Shown piece after piece: positions 7,929-15,541 of a stretch of 30,995 nt of DNA. The stretch's first letter is position 1, and each line of letters starts with the position of its first letter. The DNA is taken from positions 1 to 30,995 of the forward strand of contig DHKE01000062.1 of the NCBI GenBank assembly GCA_002404675.1, given 5' to 3'. The DNA is from Porphyromonadaceae bacterium UBA4702. GTDB taxonomy: Bacteria; Bacteroidota; Bacteroidia; Bacteroidales; Muribaculaceae. The translations under genes were made by a program, and so were the position numbers. The notes under the pieces are model-generated. The model saw only the letters and a list, made by a program, of their open reading frames with translations. It did no database searches and had not been told where the DNA came from.

Positions 7929-8279
7929 ATATCTGTGTGTTGGTTTATATCCAAAGCAAAGTCGTCTGCAAATGTACAAAGAAAAATCGGTTGTGCTTGC
8001 ATATCCGAATGCAATCCACCCCCATTCAGTGTATTCCCAAAAGCATCAGACAAATATTTTGCTTTTGTAATATGATGTAAGTCAGCGTATTGTGATTTTG
8101 CTGCAAAATTATTGGCGGAAATGTTTGGAGGTTACGAAAAAAGCGGTATATTTGCGGCATAAAAGGAATTGTCCTGCAAACTGCACTATTAAGACATCAA
8201 CGCGCGTATTAATATGGATGCCGAGATAAGCGGAAAGCCAGAACAGTCCCGAAAAGTGAAATTTTTAAGAGCAATAATT
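7929..8279. promoter_or_regulatory. Divergent intergenic region with promoters for both sides
   Basis: This 351-bp AT-rich gap separates the DUF3575 gene (minus) from the beta-helix gene (plus). The minus-strand -7 box is TACATTTG (7976-7969). The plus-strand promoter is TTTG (8124-8127), 19 nt, TATATTTG (8147-8154). Two small dyads are visible: CAAAAGCA (8038-8045) with TGCTTTTG (8060-8067), and TTTTGC-T-GCAAAA (8096-8108), the latter just upstream of the -33 box. No coding potential is apparent apart from a possible 22-residue N-terminal extension of the beta-helix gene starting at ATG 8214. Confidence 0.6.
8124..8154 (+). promoter_or_regulatory. Promoter of the beta-helix gene
   Basis: TTTG (8124-8127), 19 nt and TATATTTG (8147-8154): a complete Bacteroidetes-type promoter. 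The predicted transcript starts near 8161. The gene therefore does not depend on phage or neighbouring transcription. Confidence 0.75.
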
Positions 8280-10634
8280 ATGAGCATTTCAAAAAACAGA
8301 CAAGTACTGACGAGTTTAAGTCAGCTGGAAACGTCGGAGAACACGACGTTCATTATCCAAAGCACAATTAGGGCAGCAGCCGGAGTAAGTGAAATCTCGA
8401 TAGCCAGCGGAGTGTCGCTGGTATTCGACGGAGGAATGATAGCCGGAGCATTGAGCGGAGGCACGGAACAGCCTCTTACGCTTGTCGGCAACTTTACCTC
8501 GGTAGAAGCACCCATTACACAGATTTTCGGGGTTACAGTTTTCGCCAAGGGATATTGGCACATCGACCGCGCCTACCCGCAGTGGTTCGACGCAGTAGCT
8601 GGCACGCAGAGTTACGGTGCAGCTGCTCCGCATGACTGCTCCATGGCTATTAACAAGGCAGTTGAGATGAAGATGTCGGGCGAGGTTTTCCTGCCAGCCG
8701 GCGTGTACCTCGTGTCGCACACCATCCGCTTGCGCCACGGCATCAACCTGATCGGCGACAGCGCCACCCGCACGAAAATCGACTATAACAATATGCCCGA
8801 TCCCGAAATGGTTGACGGCTGGGGACGAGCCACATTCATCACGCCCTTCTTTGAGAACGGCAAGGACTGTTTTGTAGACAGCGGCTTCAATGGCGCAGGG
8901 AGCGTCGCAATAGTTGCTGTAAACATCAAGCAGCCGGAAGTACAGACTCTTGCGAAAGTAACTGCCGGAGGTCTTACCCCCACACCAGTCGGCCCGGAAA
9001 AACCTGTAGCTGATGTGAACTACGCGCATCCGTTCGGTTCGATAGAGCAGATTTACTTCTATAATGCCAACAGTCGCATCGGCAACGGCGGAGAAACGGA
9101 GTGCGCGAAAATATCGCAGAAGGTCTGCTGCCTTGTAGCAGGCGGCTTCACGTTCCGCCACGTGTTCTGGGAGAATTTCTGCCGTGCGATAAAGTGGACA
9201 GACGAGTACAATGACTCCAAGACCATCTACCGCTGCAACATCCAGACATATTTCGGTGACGCGGTACTTGAAAAGATAGGCATACCGACAACGTTGCCGT
9301 ACCTGATAGACTCACGCGGCTGTGGCGACGCGATGATCATCGATGGCTGCCACCTTGACCGTGGCGTTTACAAAGAACCTGGCAACAAATTTGTAGGAAC
9401 ACGCAAGGAATATCAGCTGTACAAAGGGCTTGCCTTACGCACATGCCTTGGCGGCTCGATACGCAACAGCATCATCCACAGTGACATCGACATTGAGCAC
9501 TGCACAGCGTTGGAGTTCGCGGACAACCACTGCGAACTTGGCATGCAGATGAACATCCGCTGGTCGCAAATATCGATACACGACAACTACATCGAGAAGG
9601 GGATTGTGCCGAACTTCGTCATACACGCTATGGACGACGAAGGTGAGGGGAACGCCACCTACAGCAACTTGAACTTTTCGGACAACAAGTTCATCTGCTA
9701 TAATACCGAGAACAGAATCCCTGTAGACAAGATAAGCGAGTACGACATCCTGCTGAAGACCAGACAGGGCATAGCACCGTACAGCATTGACCTGGCACGC
9801 AACTATCGTGTTAGTGCAAACAAGGATCTTGTCTCGTTTCACCAGACTGGTATAATGTTCGCTACGCAGGACACCAACGAAGACGGTATAGTCGGCGACA
9901 TCCTGCCGTTTAAGGCGTTCAACGACCACAGCTACTTTCTGTCTGACCATGCAACCATTCGCCGCAACCTGAAATTGAAGCAATCTGCCACAGTTTCGTC
10001 AGTCCCTGCTTTGACAATAGATGCGATGAACAATACGAATATCCCGAAATTGCCTGACGACAATCAGTTGGCAACGGCGATAACGTATAAGTTCTATTTT
10101 CAGGCAATTGCAGACGAACCTCGAGCAATAGCATCCGTAGTTAATCAGATGTCTGTTAATCCTTCAACAGATGTTCTCAATTACAGCAGCGGCGGCAAAC
10201 AGTGCGGTATCTTGTTCGCATTGCATTGGAATGGAGATGTTGAGCCTTGCTCATTGTGTATTGTTCGTGATACAGTCCTTAATGGCAAACACATCAAGCG
10301 TCATGTCGTAACTGTACCCGTGTGTGGAGCGAGATTTCTGCATGACAATTTCACTTCCGTGGAAGGACATTTGTGGGTATCCGAGCCAATCGAGAAAAAC
10401 GGGGACAAGGATGTCTCAGATACAGACTTGGATATGAATAAGATACCGGAGTTCATAACACAACCGAATAGCGGAATTGAGGCGATACAGTTCATTGATG
10501 GCAATGTTTCCTGCAGAGCTTCAGCCACACCTGCTGCCGGTGAGTGGAAGTCAGGTGACACCATAGTCATCAAACCGTCTGGCAGCGGTTCTGAACAGGA
10601 ATGGAGAGATGCAACTGTACGAATAAAGAACTAA
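8280..10634 (+). CDS. Tail-spike-like parallel beta-helix protein
   Basis: A 784-residue protein of uncertain function. Residues about 97-170 (AYPQWF, then AINKAVEM, EVFLPAGVYLVSHTIRL, GINLIGDS) match the first rungs of the pectate-lyase-3-type beta-helix found in phage tail spikes and some polysaccharide-active enzymes. The Asn/Asp/His-rich stretch to about 480 (for example CTALEFADNHCELG, ISIHDNYIEKG) reads like successive rungs. The C-terminal end (AGEWKSGDTIVIKPSG) resembles tail-fibre ends. No signal peptide or lipobox is visible, which suits a phage or injection-system part better than a normally secreted enzyme. Catalytic residues cannot be assigned. The start may instead be ATG 8214, adding 22 polar residues; 8280 has the more AT-rich upstream context. 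The neighbouring genes are not phage genes. Confidence 0.75.
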   Translation: MSISKNRQVLTSLSQLETSENTTFIIQSTIRAAAGVSEISIASGVSLVFDGGMIAGALSGGTEQPLTLVGNFTSVEAPITQIFGVTVFAKGYWHIDRAYPQWFDAVAGTQSYGAAAPHDCSMAINKAVEMKMSGEVFLPAGVYLVSHTIRLRHGINLIGDSATRTKIDYNNMPDPEMVDGWGRATFITPFFENGKDCFVDSGFNGAGSVAIVAVNIKQPEVQTLAKVTAGGLTPTPVGPEKPVADVNYAHPFGSIEQIYFYNANSRIGNGGETECAKISQKVCCLVAGGFTFRHVFWENFCRAIKWTDEYNDSKTIYRCNIQTYFGDAVLEKIGIPTTLPYLIDSRGCGDAMIIDGCHLDRGVYKEPGNKFVGTRKEYQLYKGLALRTCLGGSIRNSIIHSDIDIEHCTALEFADNHCELGMQMNIRWSQISIHDNYIEKGIVPNFVIHAMDDEGEGNATYSNLNFSDNKFICYNTENRIPVDKISEYDILLKTRQGIAPYSIDLARNYRVSANKDLVSFHQTGIMFATQDTNEDGIVGDILPFKAFNDHSYFLSDHATIRRNLKLKQSATVSSVPALTIDAMNNTNIPKLPDDNQLATAITYKFYFQAIADEPRAIASVVNQMSVNPSTDVLNYSSGGKQCGILFALHWNGDVEPCSLCIVRDTVLNGKHIKRHVVTVPVCGARFLHDNFTSVEGHLWVSEPIEKNGDKDVSDTDLDMNKIPEFITQPNSGIEAIQFIDGNVSCRASATPAAGEWKSGDTIVIKPSGSGSEQEWRDATVRIKN

Positions 10635-10640
10635 TCCGAC

Positions 10641-10682
10641 AGGGAGATGAGTGAACAGACTGATTCTGTTCACTCGCCTCTC
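10641..10682 (+). terminator. Hairpin between the beta-helix and LRR genes
   Basis: GAGTGAACAG (10649-10658) and CTGTTCACTC (10666-10675) form a perfect 10-bp stem with a 7-nt loop, extended by a few GAG/CTC pairs outside. Positions 10676-10685 are pyrimidine-rich (GCCTCTCTTT) but have only a short T run. It starts 14 nt after the beta-helix stop. It may be a terminator, an attenuator or an mRNA stabiliser. It covers the upstream ATG at 10647, which argues for the LRR start at 10704. Confidence 0.6.
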
Positions 10683-10703
10683 TTTCCCAAAACATACAAA
10701 ACA

Positions 10704-12857
10704 ATGAGACAAAGAATTGTAGCGATGCTTGTAGCGATGCTGGCGATGTTGCCGACATTGGCATCAGACCTGATTAAGGCAGGTGAAAGCTATTATCGAG
10801 TCATTGACAATGAGGCTTATTATGTGGGAGAATCCATGCAAAGCCAGACTATTGTGATCATACCAGAGAAGATTGAGCACAATCACAGAAAGTATACTGT
10901 GGTGGGCTTTAAAATTGAGGGAGAGGATTACCCTTACTCTTCACGATGCGAATATGTAGAGGAGTTCTATCTGCCCAGCACAATACGTAATACCAGCGAC
11001 AACATCTCGTTCTTGCGATACAATACTCCAAATATAAAGGCTCTGTATGTTGAGCCTGGCGGAGATCTGGCGGCTCAGGACGGTGCTTTGTATACCAGCG
11101 ATATGAAAACACTTGTCTTTGTCCCATGCTCATATACCGGTGTTTTCACAGTGCCGGAAACCGTGACTGCATTGGGCGAGGGCTGTTGCCGCAAAACTGG
11201 CATTACTGGCATTGCGCTTCCTTCCGGGTTGCTGTCTATTGGTACAGATGCGCTTTATGAGACTGGCATTACGGATATAACTCTGCCGGAAAACTTGCAG
11301 TCAATAGGTGACGAAGCGTTTTATGGAACTGGCATTGCGTCCATAACATTCCCTGAAAGCCTCAAGTCAATCGGAGACAATGCGTTTTGTGGAACCAAGA
11401 TAACACGGCTTGTTGTGCCTGACAATGTTGTCACGGTCGGTAGATTGAACATGTCGGAACTTGAGTATCTCTCGCTTGGAAATTCAATCACAAGAATACT
11501 ATGGGGACTCCCTGGGGATTGCCCGAAATTGCGAGAGATGCACATTCCCGCGAGTGTAGTGGATATAGTATGGGGGGCATTTGACAACTGTCCGTCGCTT
11601 ACGGAGATAGTTGTAGCTGACGATAATCCCTACTATGTGTCTGACAATGGAGTGGTGTTGTATGACAAGGCAAGGAAGGAGTTGCTTTTTACATCAGCCG
11701 CAATAACTGAATATGTAGCGCCTGCAACAGTAACAGCAATCGGATACAAGGCTTTCAGGAACAGGTCAAAATTAAAGTTGGTTGACTTGTCAGCTTCCGG
11801 CATAACGACGATTGGAAAAGAAGTCTTTTGTGAATGTATCAGACTCGAAACTGCGAATCTGTCGGGTGTGACAACAATTGAGAAAGCCGCATTTAAGGAT
11901 TGCATCAGCCTAAAATCTGTATATATGCCAGACATGGCAATGATTTCGGACGAAGCGTTTGATGGCTGCACCCATCTTCAATTCATTGACTTGCCAGGCG
12001 AAACAACGATTGGACTAAAAGCGTTCTATGACTGTACCGGCCTTAAATCCATTGATTTGTCTGGCGTAACAACAGTTGGAGACGAAGCGTTTTATGACTG
12101 TACCGGTCTCGAATACATCAACACTGGAGACAACTTGGTTGACCTTGGGGACAGGGCTTTTGCTTGCGAGCGAAGCGCGTCAGTTAGCCCGCGAGTAATC
12201 GTGCTGTCAAATGAGCTTGCAGATTTGCCTGAAAATGCCTTTTCTCAGAATGTCATAAGAGCCTTCAGCGGCGGCAACGGTCTGAAGACTATCGGAGACG
12301 GCGCATTCAGCGGCTGCGAGTTCAGAGGTATGCAAGAGATTTTTGTTCCGTACAATGTTGAGAATATTGGAGCTAACGCATACGCCGGCATAAAGTGCGA
12401 CAAGAATCTCTTCACCAAGATATACCTCGGCGATAAAGTCACGCAAATAGGGGACAAGGCATTTGATATAGCCCAAAGTGTGATGGGTCTTTATTGTGCA
12501 GCGACCACGCCACCAGAATGTGCCAAAACCGCATTTTCAGACGGGTTGTACGCGGTCACGACCCTCATGGTCCCGGACGTTGATGCCTACAAGAAGGTCT
12601 TCCCATGGTACAAGTTCATGAAGTCAAGTTACTATGACTTCTCCGGGGTGGAGGATGTTGCTGGCGGCGGCGAGGAGGTCCGTGTAAGCTGCGTTGGCGG
12701 CGAGATGCGCGTCGAGTGCGCCGACGGCACGGCTGTGACGGTATGGAGCGCGGACGGACGCGAGGCGTACAGCGGCACTGGCAGCTGCACCATAGCCCTG
12801 CCGCGAGGCATCTACATAGTCCGCGCCAGCTCTTCGACCCGCAAGGTCATCCTCTGA
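10704..12857 (+). CDS. BspA-type leucine-rich repeat surface protein
   Basis: A 717-residue protein with a signal peptide (RIVAMLVAMLAMLPTLAS). From about residue 150 to 630 it is made of LRR_5 (BspA/Treponema pallidum type) repeats of about 22 residues with the pattern SIGDEAFYGTGIASITFPES; at DNA level some repeats recur at exactly 66 bp (for example 12021 and 12087). The last 60 or so residues, after SGVEDVAGGGEE, are a small beta domain ending LPRGIYIVRASSSTRKVIL, which resembles type IX secretion (Por) C-terminal signals. BspA-like proteins bind host matrix proteins or other bacteria; a surface adhesin role is inferred. The body has about 48% GC in counted stretches, but 12661-12780 has 86 G/C in 120. 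No obvious promoter of its own, so it may be read through from the beta-helix gene. Confidence 0.87.
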   Translation: MRQRIVAMLVAMLAMLPTLASDLIKAGESYYRVIDNEAYYVGESMQSQTIVIIPEKIEHNHRKYTVVGFKIEGEDYPYSSRCEYVEEFYLPSTIRNTSDNISFLRYNTPNIKALYVEPGGDLAAQDGALYTSDMKTLVFVPCSYTGVFTVPETVTALGEGCCRKTGITGIALPSGLLSIGTDALYETGITDITLPENLQSIGDEAFYGTGIASITFPESLKSIGDNAFCGTKITRLVVPDNVVTVGRLNMSELEYLSLGNSITRILWGLPGDCPKLREMHIPASVVDIVWGAFDNCPSLTEIVVADDNPYYVSDNGVVLYDKARKELLFTSAAITEYVAPATVTAIGYKAFRNRSKLKLVDLSASGITTIGKEVFCECIRLETANLSGVTTIEKAAFKDCISLKSVYMPDMAMISDEAFDGCTHLQFIDLPGETTIGLKAFYDCTGLKSIDLSGVTTVGDEAFYDCTGLEYINTGDNLVDLGDRAFACERSASVSPRVIVLSNELADLPENAFSQNVIRAFSGGNGLKTIGDGAFSGCEFRGMQEIFVPYNVENIGANAYAGIKCDKNLFTKIYLGDKVTQIGDKAFDIAQSVMGLYCAATTPPECAKTAFSDGLYAVTTLMVPDVDAYKKVFPWYKFMKSSYYDFSGVEDVAGGGEEVRVSCVGGEMRVECADGTAVTVWSADGREAYSGTGSCTIALPRGIYIVRASSSTRKVIL

Positions 12858-12880
12858 CATTTCATAGTACATAGATATGG

Positions 12881-12917
12881 AAATCCCTCCGTGTTTCGGC
12901 GCGGAGGGATTTTTCTT
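12881..12917 (+). terminator. Intrinsic terminator after the LRR gene
   Basis: AAATCCCTCCG (12881-12891) pairs perfectly over 11 bp with CGGAGGGATTT (12902-12912), followed by TTTCTTT. A classic intrinsic terminator 24 nt past the LRR stop, closing the accessory islet. Confidence 0.9.
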
Positions 12918-12941
12918 TATCGAAAAACTGGCGGTTGTGGC

Positions 12942-12970
12942 TTGTCTGCCGGGAAAATTTGCTAACTTTG
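12942..12970 (+). promoter_or_regulatory. Promoter of the dsbD-like gene
   Basis: TAACTTTG at 12963-12970 matches the -7 consensus. TTG at 12942-12944 lies 18 nt upstream, slightly short of the usual 19-21. The leader to the ATG at 13046 is about 70 nt. Confidence 0.65.
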
Positions 12971-13045
12971 CAACTTAAGCGGCTGTGGCGCAGACTTGAC
13001 CGCTGGCCGTGAGGTTAACGTATTGTAGAAAAGGACTACCTTATT

Positions 13046-15073
13046 ATGAGAAAGACACTTTTGCTGTTGATGATGTGCGTGACGAGCGTAGTGGCGTTTG
13101 CCGCCGCGTCCGTGCAGTGGAGTTGCAAGCTGGTGGGTGACGGCACGGCCTCCCCGTCGGTCGAGATTACTGCGGCTGTGCCTGCCGGCTATCACCTGTA
13201 TGCCCAGGACAATCCTGCCGGAGGCGGCTCTCCCCTGAAGATTTATGTGGAGGGGACGGGCGTGAAGGCTGACGGCAAGCCCACTGCCAACCGCGTTTAC
13301 ACCAAGGCGTACAATGACATTTTCGAGACTGACGAGCATTTCTATACAGGGACTGTCAAGTTTGTGCAGCGGCTCAAGCCGACGGCTCGCGAGTACAGCG
13401 TGCGCATAGAGGTTGACGGCCAGATATGCAGCGACAGCGAGTGTGTCCGCACCGGCGGGTCGCATACGTTGAAGGGAAAAGCACCGGAAACAGCCCTCGG
13501 CAAGGACGATGCCGCTGCGAAAGCTGAAAACACGGACGACATACAATCGGAAACTGCTGTTGCAGACTCGTTGCCGGCAGGGCAAGAGGCCGTCGCAGCC
13601 GCGGATTCCGCAGCAGTTGCGCCCGCATATGCCGCATGGTGGGACAACGTAGAGGCGGAGCTGAAGGCTTACGACAACCGCGACACGGCAGAGGACATGA
13701 GTTTGCTGTACATATTCCTTGCCGGTTTCCTCGGCGGCCTGATTGCCCTGATGACACCGTGCGTATGGCCGATGATACCGATGACCGTCAGCTTCTTCCT
13801 CAAGCAGAACAAGAGCCGTCGCGGGTCGGTCGGTCAGGCTGCGCTCTACGGCGTGTCGATAGTGGTCATATATGTGCTGCTTGGACTGGTGATAACAGCG
13901 TTGTTCGGAGCTTCGGCGATGAATGACCTTGCCACGTCAGCAGTGTTCAACATCATATTCTTCCTGCTGCTTGTGGTGTTCGCGATTTCGTTCTTCGGCG
14001 GTTTCGAGCTTACGCTGCCGGCCTCATGGACCAACAAGATAGACGCCAAGGTTGACACAACGACAGGCATCCTGTCGGTATTCTTCATGGCGTTCACGCT
14101 GGTGCTTGTGTCGTTCTCCTGCACAGGCCCGATCATAGGGACGCTGCTTGTCGAGGCGGCAGCATCCTCCAATTTCGTGTCGCCGGCTGTGGGCATGTTC
14201 GGCTTTGCGCTGGCACTGGCGTTGCCTTTCACGCTGTTTGCCATGTTCCCGACCATGCTCAAGTCTATGCCCAAGAGCGGCGGCTGGCTGAATACGGTCA
14301 AGGTTGTGCTCGGATTTCTGGAGCTGGCGTTGGCGTTGAAGTTCCTCTCTGTCGCGGATTTGGCATACGGCTGGCGCATATTGGACCGCGAGGTGTTCGT
14401 TGCGCTGTGGATTGTGATATTCGCGCTGTTGGGCGTGTACCTGCTCGGCAAGCTGACATTCCCGCATGACGACAAGGTGGATAAGGTGAGCGTGCCTCGT
14501 TTCCTGTTAGGTGTCATCTCGCTTGCCTTTGCCGTGTATATGTTGCCTGGTCTTTGGGGTGCGCCGCTGAAGTCGATAAGCGCGTTTGCGCCGCCGATGA
14601 GTACTCAGGATTTCTCGCTTTATGAAGGGGGTGTGAGCGCGTCTGCCGACGATTTCGAGCAGGGCATGGAACTTGCTCGCCGTCAGGGTAAGCCAGTCAT
14701 GATAGACTTCTCGGGACACGGCTGTGTGAACTGCCGCAAAATGGAGGCGGCAGTATGGACTGACCCCGAGGTGAAGCGCATCATTGACGATGATTATGTA
14801 CTGATAACCCTTATGGTAGACGACAAGAAGGCTCTGCCGGCTCCGGTAGTAGTACGCGAGAGCGACGGCACGGAACGCACGTTGCGCACCGTGGGCGACA
14901 AGTGGAGCTACCTGCAGCGCTCTAAGTTCGGGTCAAACGCGCAGCCGTATTATGTGCTGCTCGACAACGACGGCAAGCCGCTCGAGTCGTCATACGGATA
15001 TGATGAGGATATACCGGCGTACAAGAAGTTCCTCCAAAACGGTGTAGACAACTACCGCAAGAAGGGGGAGTGA
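13046..15073 (+). CDS. dsbD: DsbD-type thiol:disulfide interchange protein
   Basis: A 675-residue inner-membrane protein that carries reducing power from cytoplasmic thioredoxin to the periplasm. All three parts of DsbD are present. After a signal sequence (1-21), residues about 22-145 form a DsbD-alpha-like domain with a cysteine pair C128/C133 (ICSDSEC). A low-complexity Ala/Asp linker follows (about 150-210). Eight or so membrane spans (about 220-510) carry the redox cysteines C239 (MTPCVWP) and C359 (SFSCTGP). The C-terminal thioredoxin-like domain (about 545-675) has C560-V-N-C563. It has its own promoter and a terminator-like hairpin, so it is probably monocistronic. Periplasmic clients (cytochrome c maturation, disulfide isomerases) are not in the window. 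The family assignment is firm; the gene name follows architecture. Confidence 0.93.
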   Translation: MRKTLLLLMMCVTSVVAFAAASVQWSCKLVGDGTASPSVEITAAVPAGYHLYAQDNPAGGGSPLKIYVEGTGVKADGKPTANRVYTKAYNDIFETDEHFYTGTVKFVQRLKPTAREYSVRIEVDGQICSDSECVRTGGSHTLKGKAPETALGKDDAAAKAENTDDIQSETAVADSLPAGQEAVAAADSAAVAPAYAAWWDNVEAELKAYDNRDTAEDMSLLYIFLAGFLGGLIALMTPCVWPMIPMTVSFFLKQNKSRRGSVGQAALYGVSIVVIYVLLGLVITALFGASAMNDLATSAVFNIIFFLLLVVFAISFFGGFELTLPASWTNKIDAKVDTTTGILSVFFMAFTLVLVSFSCTGPIIGTLLVEAAASSNFVSPAVGMFGFALALALPFTLFAMFPTMLKSMPKSGGWLNTVKVVLGFLELALALKFLSVADLAYGWRILDREVFVALWIVIFALLGVYLLGKLTFPHDDKVDKVSVPRFLLGVISLAFAVYMLPGLWGAPLKSISAFAPPMSTQDFSLYEGGVSASADDFEQGMELARRQGKPVMIDFSGHGCVNCRKMEAAVWTDPEVKRIIDDDYVLITLMVDDKKALPAPVVVRESDGTERTLRTVGDKWSYLQRSKFGSNAQPYYVLLDNDGKPLESSYGYDEDIPAYKKFLQNGVDNYRKKGE

Positions 15074-15094
15074 CGACACGCTGTTAGACTGATA

Positions 15095-15136
15095 ACAGAA
15101 GAGGGTGCAGGAATAATGAGCCGTACCCTCTTCTGT
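15095..15136 (+). terminator. Terminator-like hairpin after dsbD
   Basis: ACAGAAGAGGGT (15095-15106) and ACCCTCTTCTGT (15125-15136) form a perfect 12-bp stem with an 18-nt loop, 21 nt after the stop. No long T run follows. A competing 6-bp hairpin, CTGTTA (15081-15086) with TAACAG (15093-15098), overlaps its left arm. Confidence 0.65.
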
Positions 15137-15204
15137 GTAATTAGCTTGATGTCAGGTTGTTGATGCTCGCGACTGGTGAAAAACAAAAAATATTGGCTGA
15201 AAAA

Positions 15205-15236
15205 TTTGCACAGTCTGAAAATAAGCAGTAACTTTG
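15205..15236 (+). promoter_or_regulatory. Promoter of tRNA-Cys
   Basis: TTTG (15205-15208), 20 nt and TAACTTTG (15229-15236). The surrounding 15195-15244 matches the promoter of the left-edge tRNA (minus strand 103-54) at 45 of 50 positions. The tRNA begins 34 nt after the -7 box. Confidence 0.85.
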
Positions 15237-15269
15237 CAGCGCAATTCGGCGACGGATTGCGACAGACAG

Positions 15270-15340
15270 GGTTCCATGTCCGAGTGGTTAGGTAACGGTC
15301 TGCAAAACCGTTCACACCAGTTCGAATCTGGTTGGAACCT
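15270..15340 (+). tRNA. tRNA-Cys (anticodon GCA)
   Basis: A complete 71-nt cloverleaf. The acceptor strands GGTTCCA (15270-15276) and TGGAACC (15333-15339) pair over 7 bp, with discriminator T at 15340. The anticodon stem-loop is ACGGT-CTGCAAA-ACCGT, anticodon GCA. The T arm is CCAGTTCGAATCTGG. CCA is not encoded. A terminator follows within 10 nt. Confidence 0.96.
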
Positions 15341-15347
15341 CCTCAGG

Positions 15348-15382
15348 AGAGAGCATCAGCGTTTTGATGCTCTCTTTTGTTG
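15348..15382 (+). terminator. Intrinsic terminator after tRNA-Cys
   Basis: AGAGAGCATCA (15348-15358) pairs with TGATGCTCTCT (15365-15375) over 11 bp with a 6-nt loop, and is followed by TTTGTTGTTG. A good intrinsic terminator. Confidence 0.88.
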
Positions 15383-15464
15383 TTGTCAGCGGCTTGCCCG
15401 GATACTATGGCCGGTCTCGAAACGGTGTGTCTGAAACATTCAAGTCAAATTTTTCGCTTGATTG

Positions 15465-15496
15465 TTGGCGCAAAATCGGAATTTTGCTTAACTTTG
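15465..15496 (+). promoter_or_regulatory. Promoter of pyrH
   Basis: TTG (15465-15467), 21 nt and TAACTTTG (15489-15496). It lies 46 nt before the pyrH ATG at 15542 and rules out the longer in-frame start at 15377. Confidence 0.75.
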
Positions 15497-15541
15497 TCAT
15501 GTACTCCCGCAGGGAGGCGTAAACGAATAACCAGTTACGAA

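Noticed and set aside
11172..12600. CRISPR-like spaced repeats in the LRR gene
   Set aside because: The 66-bp periodicity is in frame (22 codons) and encodes LRR_5 repeats with diverged sequence. There are no constant repeats with unique spacers.
8280..12857. A prophage remnant
   Set aside because: Only one protein has phage-like features. There is no integrase, capsid, portal, terminase, attachment repeat or tRNA junction, so prophage status is not supported.
13846..14517. A 223-codon minus-strand frame inside dsbD
   Set aside because: It lies opposite the membrane domain of dsbD. Such antisense frames are expected in GC-rich coding DNA, and the translation is Thr/Asn/Ser-rich noise.
15377..15541. 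A longer pyrH start giving 290 residues
   Set aside because: The extension would overlap the tRNA-Cys terminator arm and the pyrH promoter, and UMP kinases start at the MKYKRILLKLSGES position.
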